Counted from the stretch's first letter, positions 21,701 to 29,126 are shown. The stretch: DNA of 58,370 bases from an uncultured Aquiluna sp. (GCA_905182225.1 CAJJAJ010000007.1:1-58370); one strand, 5' to 3'. The notes: generated by a model from the letters alone, not told the origin. A program made the numbers and translations.

Positions 21701-22348
21701 AACTGGCAAAACCAGTCCGTTCGCACGTAACGCCGTGGAGATGTCTCGCTGGCTGAGGCCATTTTGAGCAAGAGCTACTTGGTCAAGTTCCAAATTAAGT
21801 CTTTTTTGCTTTCCTCCTGAGACGGCAATGTCCCTAATGCCAGTTACCTGCTGGAAAACCGACGGGGCAATTTTTCCAAGCTCTGCGCTTAGGCTTTCGT
21901 TGTCGCCATCGTTCGCCGAAATTGCAAGAACGATAATTGGTACCGAGTCGAAGCTGCCGGAGATAACTTGGGGGCTTACATCTGCAGGAAGCGAGCCCGC
22001 GACTGCGCTGATGGCGTTATTTAGCCTCTCGGTCGCATCTGAGGTGCTGGTGCCGAACTCGAAAGAGACTCGTAGCACCGATAAACCGGTTGAAGAGGTG
22101 ACACTGGTTGATTCCAAGCCCTCAAGCCCAATTACCGCGTTTTCGATAATTACCGAAACTTGACTGTCCACAACCTCGGGCGATGCTCCCGCGTATGAAG
22201 TCACAATTGCAGCCGATGGAATCTCGATGGATGGAATTAGTTCCTGTTTTAGGTTTCCAGCGGACAGAAGACCGAACACACCGATAATCAATGTAATTAG
22301 CGCAACAACAGCGCGATTGGCTAGCGAGAGTCTGGAAATATTTGACAA
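18743..22348 (-). CDS. RND-family efflux permease with long charged C-terminal tail
   Basis: A 1201-residue polytopic transporter of the HAE1/AcrB-like RND class. It has the first membrane helix (residues 10-30), a large external porter loop, helices 2-6, a second large loop, and helices 7-12 ending near LILVPVLYWLVEGRKERK. The proton-relay pair is present in AIGRVVDDSIVVIENINRH. After the last helix come about 180 residues of cytoplasmic tail, rich in Ala/Glu/Pro then Lys/Arg. No membrane-fusion protein or outer-membrane factor is nearby, as expected in a single-membrane cell. The substrate is unknown. Transcription probably starts in 22349-22445. Confidence 0.93.
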   Translation of the reverse strand: MSNISRLSLANRAVVALITLIIGVFGLLSAGNLKQELIPSIEIPSAAIVTSYAGASPEVVDSQVSVIIENAVIGLEGLESTSVTSSTGLSVLRVSFEFGTSTSDATERLNNAISAVAGSLPADVSPQVISGSFDSVPIIVLAISANDGDNESLSAELGKIAPSVFQQVTGIRDIAVSGGKQKRLNLELDQVALAQNGLSQRDISTALRANGLVLPVGSLTDSDGSISIQMGNAVDTVALMESLPLISATPNPNALGIVTIGDVATVTYEDAPITSIARTNGNETLAISITKTPDGNSVDVSRGIQDLIPDLKTALATDVTVVTIFDQAPFIEESIKDLTVEGLLGLGFAILVILIFLLSVKSTIITAISIPTSLLITFIALEFADYSLNLLTLGALTIAIGRVVDDSIVVIENINRHLSYGEERVKAVLSGVKEVALAITSSTLATVAVFLPIALVPGLVGELFRPFAFTVAIALLASLLVSLTIVPVLAYWFLRMPKRLLAVQAADPIAFEENQRELEEQREKRSLLQRGYIPILNGTKNHPWVTLTAAVLILGYTLSLVPLLKTNFIDGGGSNQFDAQLSMPTNVTLEEQDKASALLEDQIMALDGVEVVQSTVGSSGADGRVAFGRAASGVRLTVTAEDGADVEALQTKVRQLEVASGSEITVSTGGGFGSSETIDIEVLASDPALLQDSVNSLVAGLADVQNVSSITTTLDADQRVLEVVVDRQKAASYLLTETTVTGIVASQLRPSSLGTLSIDGKDADVYISGAQAPESIDEVKALSIPTLQGPVRLDSIATITEVLKPTSITSERGNRTATVSLAPIGEDLGAISADITETLALIELPAGAEAIVGGAAADQAESFSQLGTAVLAAIAIVYIVMVATFGSLIQPLLLLVSIPFAAIGALGLLLITDTALGVPALIGILLLVGLVVTNAIVLLDLVNQYRKTGKSVEESLIAGARQRLRPILMTALATIFALTPLALGVTGNSGFISKPLAIVVIGGLVSSTLLTLILVPVLYWLVEGRKERKVIRVNRRLVKKEARLAKKAASGENAISASEANSVASEAVLTDTLPNPEALEEVADEVVADEEPVATKETQKEQPLEQTFQPAPAATAPELAWTEEPIEVELDDESSMSWDEPSPPVEPAPAAIGLAAEMPASQDEKSAEPMTKREIKEAKKKDKQDRKDQLRAAKNPRHSND

Positions 22349-22445
22349 CGAATTACCTCTTTGATTGGTGTCTGGACTAACAACTCAACAGTTTAGGAGA
22401 TTAGTCCCCATAATAACGAGCCGCTACCTTAGAAGGTCCTGTCAA

Positions 22446-25400
22446 TTAGATTCGCAGCTCGGCAACAAACTGAACCGGGGTTCCAAACCTATGGCCGGTC
22501 ACTGTGACAGACTGCTCCTTGAAATATGGCAAGAGCTCAATTCGTCCAGATTCGGTCACTTCATGGTTGTAAACAGCCACGTCGCAGTTGGAAAATGCGC
22601 TGTCGGCATCAACTTGTGGTGCACCGCCGACCAGTCGAACTCTTCGCGGGCTCGCTGCAAGTCTCCGTTCGAAAACGTCCTGGTCTTCTATGGCAACGCG
22701 CAAACCAGATTTTTTCAGCAGGGAAATTACGTTTTTATCCAATTCAAAAGCACTGATGTCGAGGTTGCCTAGCAATAACGCGATCGAAAGGGCCCTCATG
22801 GTTTCTTGACTGCCCGCGGTGTCTTGAATCCGAAGCACGCAGTCGCTTCTTCGGTATCGAAGGACATTTCGCTCGCTGTCTAGATTGGAAGGATCGGTTG
22901 CGTTCCCAAAGGTATCCGTTAGCGCCGCCTGATCAGATTTGGCGGCGCGAACAAGCGATTCCATTTCGGTGTCAGAAAAGTCCTTCAGCTGAGCAATCGC
23001 AAGCAGTTCGTTCACACTCTTGTTTCGAATCTCAGCGCTAGCAGTCGAAGGTGAACTTTTCCAGTTGCTCAGGCTAAGAAGGTAGTTTGGCCCGCCAGCT
23101 TTAGTGCTAGGGCCGACGCTCGAGCGCTTCCAGCCTCCGAAGGGCTGACGCTGGACGACAGCTCCGGTTATCCCGCGGTTTACGTAGAGGTTTCCGGCCT
23201 GAATTGTGGCAAGCCACTTTTCTATTTCGACAGCATCCAGAGAGTGGATCCCTGTTGTCAGGCCGTAATCCACTGAGTTCTGAAGCGCGATTGCAGCTTC
23301 TAGATTAGGTGCGATCATGATTGACAAAATTGGACCGAAGTACTCAGTCAAGTGGCTGGTTGAATTCGGTACGACATTAACTCGGATTCCAGGGGACCAC
23401 AGCTTTCCGGTTTCATCCAACTGAGCAGGCTCAAGCAACCATTTTTCTCCACGGGCAAGCTTTGTAAGGCCCTCGAGTAGCTTTCCTGAAGGTGCAGAGA
23501 TCATAGGCCCCATTTGTGTCCTGGGGTCATTGGCATGACCGACGTGCATGCTGCTCACTGCATCATGCAGCTGGCGCAAGAATCGCTTGGATTTGTGAAC
23601 GGATCCGACCAAGATAACCAGCGAGCTGGCCGAACATTTTTGACCAGCATGCCCAAAGGCAGAGTAAGCAATATCCTTGGCCGCAAGATCGTAGTCGGCG
23701 CTTTCGGTAACAATAATGGCGTTCTTGCCGCTGGTTTCTGCTAGCAGTCTCAGGTCAGGGCGGAAGCTTCTAAACAGTTGGGCTGTCTCGTATCCACCGG
23801 TCAGGATCACTTGGTCGACTTTAGGGTGGGACAGGAGCTGCTTGCCAAGCCCAGACTCACTTAGTTGGACCGGGATGAATACATCCTGGTCAATGATTTT
23901 GGAAATTATATCTGCGAGAACGGCACCGCATCTGGCCGAGGCACCCGCGGGCTTAAAAATGACTGCAGAGCCTGCGGCTAGAGCAGCCAGTGCACCACCG
24001 GCTGGAATGGCAATTGGAAAATTCCACGGGGGAGTCACAACGGTGACGCCAAATGGGACTGGGCTTGCACCATCTATCTTGTCTAGCTCAAGCGCTCGTT
24101 GAGAATAGTAGTGAGCGAAGTCAACGGCCTCAGATATCTCAGTATCGGCCTGATCTATTGTTTTGCCAGCTTCCGCCATCGCCACCTCTATGAGACGACC
24201 TCTGCTGGCTTCCATTGCCACACCGATTTCGTGGAGCTTAGTGGCGCGCGTCTGCAAAGACTCGTTAGCCCAGCGCGCTCCACCAGCTACAACTCTGTTC
24301 ATAACTTCTTGAAGCTTGGCTTCACTGGAGATTGTTTGGTTCGCTACTAGGTCTAAGCCGATTTCACTGGTGCCGGCACGACCAATAATCTCGTATCCCC
24401 AGGCGCGGTTACCAGCTAAAGACGGATCAGTATCTGCGGCGTTCGCGAAGCCACTCGCTGGCGGAAATGCAACGTCATGGTGACGGTCTTGCAGTCGGTT
24501 AGGGATTGGAATTTCCAGATCCAGCATGGCTAGAGAATTCCTGAAGCGTTCCTCTTCAATTTGGAAAATATCCGGGTCGGTTAATCTAAACGCATTTGAA
24601 AGGAAGTTCTCTTTAGATGCGCCCTCCTCTAGTCGCCTAATCAAATAGGCGATGGCAACATCAAATTCCTGCGGGTGAACAACAGGGGTGTAAAGAACTA
24701 AAGTTCCAACTGTTTTTCTGATCACGTTAGCCTGCGCTTCGGCCATCCCTAGGAGCATCTCAAAGTCCATGCCAACTTGAGCATTCCGCTGAGATGCCAA
24801 GAGCCAGGCGAACGCAAGGTCAAATAGGTTGTGCCCCGCGACGCCAATCCGGACGTTTGCTACGCGGTCTTCAGTCAGCGCATAGTTCAGCACCCTCTTG
24901 TAGTTGGCATCGGCAGCCGCCTTAGATTCCACTGTTGCAAGTGGCCAGCCGTGAGATTCTGCATCCACTCGTTCCATCGGCAAGTTAGCGCCCTTTACGA
25001 CCCTGACCTTCACCGGAGCGCCGCCAGCGAAAACGCGACCTGCAGCAAACTGTTGAATGTCAATCATGGCTCTCACTGCGTCTGGTAAGTAGGCCTGCAG
25101 GACGATGCCGGCCTGAAGGTTAGTAAATTCTGGTTTTGACAATATGCCCTTGAATACCGCCACGGTCATATCGAGGTCGTGGTACTCCTCCATGTCTAGG
25201 TTTATAAACTTTCGCTTTTTTGACTCCGAGGCAATTCGGTATAGCGGTGTGAGGCGCTCAATCACTTCACTAACGGTTTCATTGAAGGACCAAGGGGAGT
25301 GGGGCGAGACAATGGCCGACACCTTAACTGAGACGTAATCAACATCCGGCCTGGAAAGAACATCTTTGACTTTCTGCAGTCTGCGATCAGCTTCCTTATT

Positions 25401-25895
25401 TCCAAGAACAGCTTCTCCTAATAGGTTGACGTTCAAAGTCGAACCTTGCTTCGAGAGCCGAGAGATACTTCTACTCAATTTGGTTGGGGTTGCATCAATC
25501 ACCAGGTGTTCTACGAAAGAGCGCAACACCTTGCGTGCAATTGGAATAACGATCCACGGAAAAGGCCTGGCCAGGTTTGCTCCGAGAGACACCATGGCTC
25601 GAAGAATCCAGGGTAAAAATTTGGGTGTGATTTTGCGTAGGCGATAAAGATTCTTTGCTGCGACCCTGAGACTCTCGGGCCTGATGACGCCATCCACAAA
25701 ACCGACAGCGAAATCCAGCCCGTTCGAATCCTGGAGAAGGCCGGAAAGTCGATTTGCGGCTTGCGAATTTTTCTGCTGGGAGGCATCGAGGACCCAGTGC
25801 TGCACTTGCTCTACGACTGCCGCCGACAGTTCGCCTGTGGCCGGAACAACAGGAATTTGGGTCGTGCTAAGCGTCATTGGCTGCCCGTCTATCAT
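22446..25895 (-). CDS. putA: bifunctional proline dehydrogenase / glutamate-semialdehyde dehydrogenase
   Basis: Oxidises proline to glutamate in two steps with FAD then NAD. The product is about 1149 residues. The PRODH barrel covers roughly 60-480 (MDFEMLLGMA, then YLIRRLEEGASKENFLSN). The aldehyde dehydrogenase domain covers about 520-1000, with LLAETSGKNAII and the catalytic cysteine in GHAGQKCSASS. About 140 further residues follow, as in longer PutA forms. There is no N-terminal ribbon-helix-helix domain, so it is not a self-regulating PutA. ATG 25895 has GGGAG six bases upstream and is preferred over ATG 25910. Proline use suggests growth on amino acids. Confidence 0.95.
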   Translation of the reverse strand: MIDGQPMTLSTTQIPVVPATGELSAAVVEQVQHWVLDASQQKNSQAANRLSGLLQDSNGLDFAVGFVDGVIRPESLRVAAKNLYRLRKITPKFLPWILRAMVSLGANLARPFPWIVIPIARKVLRSFVEHLVIDATPTKLSRSISRLSKQGSTLNVNLLGEAVLGNKEADRRLQKVKDVLSRPDVDYVSVKVSAIVSPHSPWSFNETVSEVIERLTPLYRIASESKKRKFINLDMEEYHDLDMTVAVFKGILSKPEFTNLQAGIVLQAYLPDAVRAMIDIQQFAAGRVFAGGAPVKVRVVKGANLPMERVDAESHGWPLATVESKAAADANYKRVLNYALTEDRVANVRIGVAGHNLFDLAFAWLLASQRNAQVGMDFEMLLGMAEAQANVIRKTVGTLVLYTPVVHPQEFDVAIAYLIRRLEEGASKENFLSNAFRLTDPDIFQIEEERFRNSLAMLDLEIPIPNRLQDRHHDVAFPPASGFANAADTDPSLAGNRAWGYEIIGRAGTSEIGLDLVANQTISSEAKLQEVMNRVVAGGARWANESLQTRATKLHEIGVAMEASRGRLIEVAMAEAGKTIDQADTEISEAVDFAHYYSQRALELDKIDGASPVPFGVTVVTPPWNFPIAIPAGGALAALAAGSAVIFKPAGASARCGAVLADIISKIIDQDVFIPVQLSESGLGKQLLSHPKVDQVILTGGYETAQLFRSFRPDLRLLAETSGKNAIIVTESADYDLAAKDIAYSAFGHAGQKCSASSLVILVGSVHKSKRFLRQLHDAVSSMHVGHANDPRTQMGPMISAPSGKLLEGLTKLARGEKWLLEPAQLDETGKLWSPGIRVNVVPNSTSHLTEYFGPILSIMIAPNLEAAIALQNSVDYGLTTGIHSLDAVEIEKWLATIQAGNLYVNRGITGAVVQRQPFGGWKRSSVGPSTKAGGPNYLLSLSNWKSSPSTASAEIRNKSVNELLAIAQLKDFSDTEMESLVRAAKSDQAALTDTFGNATDPSNLDSERNVLRYRRSDCVLRIQDTAGSQETMRALSIALLLGNLDISAFELDKNVISLLKKSGLRVAIEDQDVFERRLAASPRRVRLVGGAPQVDADSAFSNCDVAVYNHEVTESGRIELLPYFKEQSVTVTGHRFGTPVQFVAELRI

Positions 25896-25910
25896 TGGAA
25901 TCTCCCTCAT

Positions 25911-26050
25911 GAGTCTAATTGCCTAACATGACGTGTTGTACGGTTCACAAATGTCATTCCTTAGTCAAGTTTTAGGTTCGATTCCTGCCCAGACCAAAAC
26001 CTTTCTTGACACAGGCTTGTAGAATAGGGGAGGCTTCAAAGCCAACCCCG
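25911..26050. promoter_or_regulatory. divergent putA / tRNA-Arg intergenic region
   Basis: The 140 bases must hold the promoters of putA (minus) and tRNA-Arg (plus). A TTGACA at 26006-26011 and a TAGAAT at 26020-26025 lie before the tRNA, but only eight bases apart, so they cannot work together as a normal sigma-70-type promoter. On the minus strand a TTGACT lies near 25969, without a clear -10. A tRNA-like fragment (25974-25989) is also here. Confidence 0.4.
25974..25989 (+). repeat. 16-bp copy of tRNA-Arg T-arm
   Basis: AGGTTCGATTCCTGCC is identical to 26100-26115, the T-loop and 3' T-stem of the neighbouring tRNA-Arg. The preceding bases (TTTT instead of GTCGC) cannot rebuild the T-stem and no acceptor stem follows, so it is a remnant and not a tRNA. 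Confidence 0.75.
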
Positions 26051-26123
26051 CCTTCGTAGCTCAGTGGATAGAGCAGGAGCCTTCTAATCTCTTGGTCGCA
26101 GGTTCGATTCCTGCCGAGGGCAC
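26051..26123 (+). tRNA. tRNA-Arg (anticodon TCT)
   Basis: The cloverleaf has acceptor GCCTTCG/CGAGGGC with one wobble, D-arm GCTCAGTGGATAGAGC, anticodon arm GGAGC-CTTCTAA-TCTCT and T-arm GCAGGTTCGATTCCTGC. The anticodon is TCT (reads AGA). The pair closing the anticodon loop (31-39) is C-T and does not pair, whereas I would expect C-G; the stem thus has four pairs, one of them wobble. CCA is not encoded. A CTTTTTAT tract follows and may end transcription. Confidence 0.93.
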
Positions 26124-26146
26124 TTTTTATGTCGCGGACAGTGGAC

Positions 26147-27508
26147 CTATCTCGAATTTTGGCGTCGACGGGATCCATTTGCGGCACCTTGCGAATGGGG
26201 TCTCGAACCGGGTGCCCTTGACTGCTGACTTTGAGGCCTACCAGACTCGCTCAGTGCTCGCTTTCGCTGCGCATTTCGACCAGTCGATGTACCAGTCTTT
26301 TTGGGTTGAGCTGTTGGAGCAGCCGGCTTCACATATTCTGCAACTTCTCCAATGAGAGCTATTACTTCCGGTGACTTTTCAGTGACTGACTTTGGCTTCA
26401 CAGAGATCTTCGCTTTGCTTAGCAAATCAGATAGGTCTTTGCGTTGGGTCGGCAGAGATATCGTCACCACATCACCCGATGCTCCAGCCCTTGCTGTTCT
26501 GCCAGAGCGGTGGAGATATGCCTTGTGCTCAGCAGGTGGATCAACGTGAATCACGAGGTCGACCCCATCAACATGAACGCCTCTTGCTGCGACGTCTGTG
26601 GCCACTAACACCCTGGCCCTTCCAGTGCTAAAAGCCTCTAGATTTCGATCCCTAGCGGCCTGAGAGAGGTTTCCGTGTAAGTCAACGGCCGGTATGCCGG
26701 CCTGAGTTAGTGCTTTAGCAAGCTTCTTGGCGTGGTGCTTGGTTCGCATGAACAGGATTCTTCGTCCTGTTCCGGAAGCCAGGGCGTAGACCAATCGCTT
26801 CTTTGCCTCTGCGTCAGACGCTTCTAGCACGTGATGGGTCATCTGAGTTACCGGGGAGTTAGCCTCGTCAACTGCATGCATAACCTGGTTCTGCAAGAAC
26901 TTATCTACGAGCTTTTTTACGCCGTTATCCAGTGTTGCCGAGAACAATAGGCGCTGACCGCCCCTAGGGGTGGCATTCAAAATTCTGGTAACTCCCGGGA
27001 GGAATCCAAGGTCTGCCATGTGATCAGCCTCATCCAAAACAGTTATCTCAATTGCATCCAACTTCAAGATGCCCTGAGCCATTAGGTCTTCAAGTCGGCC
27101 TGGGGTAGCGACGATGATCTCGACACCATCCCTGAGCGCTTGAACCTGCTTCTTTTGAGGAACGCCTCCAAAGATTGTGGTAACTCTAAGATCCATAGCG
27201 CTTGCCAATGGTTGGAGCGCGTTTGTAATCTGCGTGGCTAGTTCACGGGTTGGTGCTAGCACTAAGCCTCTTGGCTTGCGCATTCCCTGGTTACTGTTTG
27301 AAGAAACAGCAAGCCTGGCCACCATTGGGATTCCAAACGCCAAGGTTTTGCCAGATCCAGTTTTACCCCTACCTAGAACATCTCGCCCGGCCAATGTGTC
27401 TGGCAGCGAATCAACTTGGATGGGGAACGGTGTGTCTATGCCCTGGGCACTTAGCACAGCGGCAATTTTGGCCGGCACGCCAAGGTCAATAAAGGTCTTT
27501 GAAGACAT
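26147..27508 (-). CDS. DEAD-box RNA helicase
   Basis: ATP-dependent RNA helicase of 453 residues. Motifs in order: Q motif (FPIQVDSLP), I (GRGKTGSGKT), Ia (PTRELA), Ib (TPGRLEDL), II (VLDEADHMADLGF), III (LFSATLDN), IV (RILFMRTKHHA), V (ATDVAARGVHV) and VI (HRSGRTARAG). The last 70 residues are a basic, Gln/Ser/Arg-rich tail typical of DEAD proteins acting on ribosomal RNA or cold-structured mRNA. ATG 27508 has no clear ribosome-binding site. It is transcribed toward the tRNA-Arg and stops 23 bases from it. The long leader (27509-27906) holds hairpins and suggests post-transcriptional control, as known for cold-shock helicases; this is inference. Confidence 0.95.
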   Translation of the reverse strand: MSSKTFIDLGVPAKIAAVLSAQGIDTPFPIQVDSLPDTLAGRDVLGRGKTGSGKTLAFGIPMVARLAVSSNSNQGMRKPRGLVLAPTRELATQITNALQPLASAMDLRVTTIFGGVPQKKQVQALRDGVEIIVATPGRLEDLMAQGILKLDAIEITVLDEADHMADLGFLPGVTRILNATPRGGQRLLFSATLDNGVKKLVDKFLQNQVMHAVDEANSPVTQMTHHVLEASDAEAKKRLVYALASGTGRRILFMRTKHHAKKLAKALTQAGIPAVDLHGNLSQAARDRNLEAFSTGRARVLVATDVAARGVHVDGVDLVIHVDPPAEHKAYLHRSGRTARAGASGDVVTISLPTQRKDLSDLLSKAKISVKPKSVTEKSPEVIALIGEVAEYVKPAAPTAQPKKTGTSTGRNAQRKRALSESGRPQSQQSRAPGSRPHSQGAANGSRRRQNSR

Positions 27509-27906
27509 AATGTAATTACTTTCATGTGATGCGGGGCATCAAGTTTGTGCCCAAGTTTGTGGGCAGATGGCGAAGACATCGATGGATGCGTTCGTTCGCC
27601 GAAGGAAAAGTTTAACCACAGTTTTGTGGGGGTCGTTCTACGACGCAAGACAGTGGTTTAGCACCAGCTCATAAGAAGTCTAGGGGAGTTACGGAAAAAG
27701 TCATAGGACCAGTTGGGCAGGTCCGATTCCGGCCGAGGCCCTCGCAGTCTTGAATCCACTGATGTCTCCAATTACAAAAACCGCGCCTAGACTCTAAGGG
27801 CAAAGAGGATAGAGGCCGCCGTTAGCTCAAAAGCCTCAATCTCCAACGTGGCCAACAACGAAAATTACTTCTTAATATCAGCAACAGCCAGTTAGAGAGT
27901 CAAAAG
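27509..27906. promoter_or_regulatory. 398-bp intergenic region between helicase and membrane protein
   Basis: No convincing gene is seen. Near the helicase start, two hairpins read on its mRNA: GCCCA/TGGGC (27549-27564) and CCACA/TGTGG (27616-27629). The first arms sit in an imperfect direct repeat AAGTTTGTGCCC / AAGTTTGTGGGC. A tRNA-like remnant lies at 27713-27740. The divergent promoters of both genes must be here but show no clear consensus. Confidence 0.5.
27713..27740 (+). pseudogene. degenerate tRNA-Arg 3' half (remnant)
   Basis: The stretch TTGGGCAGGTCCGATTCCGG followed by CCGAGGCC closely follows the variable loop, T-arm and 3' acceptor strand of the tRNA-Arg at 26051 (TTGGTCGCAGGTTCGATTCC, then TGCCGAGGGC), with a few substitutions and one deletion. 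No matching 5' half is visible, so it cannot be a working tRNA. It lies on the far side of the helicase from the intact tRNA. Confidence 0.45.
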
Positions 27907-28521
27907 ATGTCAAGCAAAAGTGCCGAAAGTCTAAATCTGCCTAAGCCATCAGGACCCTTGGACCGTGCATCAAAGTTTTTCTACACCAAATCAAACCTGG
28001 TCACCGGGTTGCTGGCAACTTCTGTCTTTGCTGGTTACTTGGTCTTCTTCCTAACCGGCAAGGGGACCGCTTTTGAAGTGGCCAACAGCACTGTTAGGTC
28101 ACTAGGAACTTCGTTGGGCTTCGGCCAAGCAGAGATTCTCGCTTTCTTCGCAGAACGCTCTGATCAGATGATCGATGCTTACATTAGTTTCAACCAAATT
28201 TGGGACACTCTTTTCGGGCTGATCTACGGGCTTATGTATGTGATCTGGGTGTCGGTGCTATTTAAGCCATATTCTCAAAGGTTTGGGGTTCTTAATCTGC
28301 TCCCATTTGGTCAAGTGGTCTTTGATTGGCTAGAGAACTACGCCCTAGCAGAGCTTTCAAGCCAGTTCCTTGCTGATGGCGCGATTTCTTCTTCGACGGC
28401 TCTTATCGCCTCAACAGCTTCAACCATCAAGTGGGTATTTTCACTACTGGTCTACGTAGTGATTTTGGTTGGCATTGTCATGCGGATATCGCGGGCAGTG
28501 AAGAGACGACGCCAGCGCTAG
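27907..28521 (+). CDS. hypothetical four-helix membrane protein
   Basis: A 204-residue protein I do not recognise. A hydrophilic N-terminus of about 30 residues is followed by four hydrophobic segments, at roughly 32-50, 100-120, 130-148 and 175-195, and a basic C-terminal tail (RISRAVKRRRQR). By the positive-inside rule both ends would be cytoplasmic. There are no catalytic motifs. Codon choice looks like that of its neighbours. It is a single gene, with a structured intergenic region upstream and a convergent small gene downstream. Confidence 0.75.
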   Translation: MSSKSAESLNLPKPSGPLDRASKFFYTKSNLVTGLLATSVFAGYLVFFLTGKGTAFEVANSTVRSLGTSLGFGQAEILAFFAERSDQMIDAYISFNQIWDTLFGLIYGLMYVIWVSVLFKPYSQRFGVLNLLPFGQVVFDWLENYALAELSSQFLADGAISSSTALIASTASTIKWVFSLLVYVVILVGIVMRISRAVKRRRQR

Positions 28522-28543
28522 AACCGAGTCGTCGGCATCAGCC

Positions 28544-28795
28544 CTAGCAGCAGTCGCTGGCAGATGTAATTGGGAGTTGCCTGGCGGCGTTCGAAAGCTC
28601 TTTTTTCTCGTTGTCTCTGGAGAGCACCAATACCGCATCGGGATAGTAACCATCCGGGTAGGCAGGGCAAACCGCCGAGTATCCGTTGTCTCGTTTGAGG
28701 ATGTGTCCGGCAAAGTCCTTCTCAACCATGAAGGCTTCGGCCTGCTCAATGCTATTAAATGGTTTTGTGCACTTGGTGTAGTTCCATTCGCTCAT
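28544..28795 (-). CDS. small hypothetical protein
   Basis: An 83-residue soluble protein of unknown family, starting MSEWNYTKCTKPFNSIEQAE. Composition is protein-like (aromatic, Asp/Glu and Lys balanced), with a central NGYSAVCPAYPDGYYPDAVL and two cysteines at the end. The frame has an alternative ATG at 28810. It converges on the membrane protein gene and is preceded by a palindrome at 28809-28824. No ribosome-binding site is evident for either start, so coding status is likely but not certain. Confidence 0.5.
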   Translation of the reverse strand: MSEWNYTKCTKPFNSIEQAEAFMVEKDFAGHILKRDNGYSAVCPAYPDGYYPDAVLVLSRDNEKKELSNAARQLPITSASDCC

Positions 28796-28808
28796 TACAA
28801 CAGCATAC

Positions 28809-28824
28809 ATAGATGTTCATCTAT
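28809..28824. promoter_or_regulatory. 16-bp inverted repeat, possible operator
   Basis: ATAGATG-TT-CATCTAT: seven-base perfect arms around two bases, directly before the small gene at 28544-28795. Its size and position suit a dimeric repressor binding its own promoter region, but no regulator gene is adjacent. Confidence 0.45.
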
Positions 28825-28869
28825 TTGATGCAGAAATCCGGTTGCCGACCATTTGTTTACGATAATCAT

Positions 28870-29060
28870 GTGCGGGGGCAGGTCAGCCAGACTCAACCGC
28901 CGGGCAGTAAAGGTTCAGACCCGGGAAAATCGGGGGTCTTGCTAAGTATGCGGTGGCAGTCACCGCTCTAGCTGATTTATGGTTCACTTATGGCAATCCA
29001 ACAACTCTTTGAAAAAAATGCTCAGTCTGCTTTCAAAAAGCAGACTGAGCATCTCCAATT
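28870..29060 (+). ncRNA. candidate structured RNA ending in a strong terminator
   Basis: No gene covers 28825-29167 (343 bases). Within it, three hairpins follow each other on the plus strand: AGACCC/GGGTCT (28917-28939), GCGGTG/CACCGC (28950-28966) and a 15-base perfect hairpin (29018-29052) followed by TTTTT. This could be an independent small RNA, or a leader of the ribokinase gene with an intrinsic terminator (attenuation). No known RNA family was recognised. Confidence 0.35.
29018..29060. terminator. very strong bidirectional Rho-independent terminator
   Basis: ATGCTCAGTCTGCTT (29018-29032) pairs perfectly with AAGCAGACTGAGCAT (29038-29052) over 15 bases, extendable by one pair, around a tiny loop. 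It is followed by ATTTTT on the plus strand and preceded by seven A's, which form a T-run for minus-strand transcription. It is the best terminator in the window, yet no annotated gene ends just before it on either strand. Confidence 0.85.
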
Positions 29061-29126
29061 TTTCGCTTTAGTCAATAAGACCTTTTGAAACCAGCCAGTT
29101 TCTTATCTTCTGAGGCTAGCCTTGAA

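Noticed and set aside
26006-26025. TTGACA and TAGAAT as tRNA-Arg promoter
   Set aside because: Spacing of eight bases is far too short for a normal promoter; the pair may not act together.
25972-26187. 71-codon minus-strand open frame
   Set aside because: It runs through tRNA-Arg and its T-arm copy; the peptide repeats GRNRT, which is what tRNA sequence gives in this frame. Not a gene.
27451-27648. 65-codon minus-strand frame over the helicase start
   Set aside because: Out of frame with the helicase, no ribosome-binding site, odd composition; likely chance.
28870-28945. Resemblance to the actinobacterial 6C RNA (C-rich loops)
   Set aside because: Runs here have only five identical bases and lie on the opposite strand from the hairpin order; the expected two-hairpin layout is not seen.
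28870-28947. Short frame starting MCGGRSARL, reminiscent of an SOS peptidase (YedK-type) N-terminus
   Set aside because: It stops after about 25 codons and only the Met-Cys-Gly start resembles the family. Hairpins there point to RNA structure instead.
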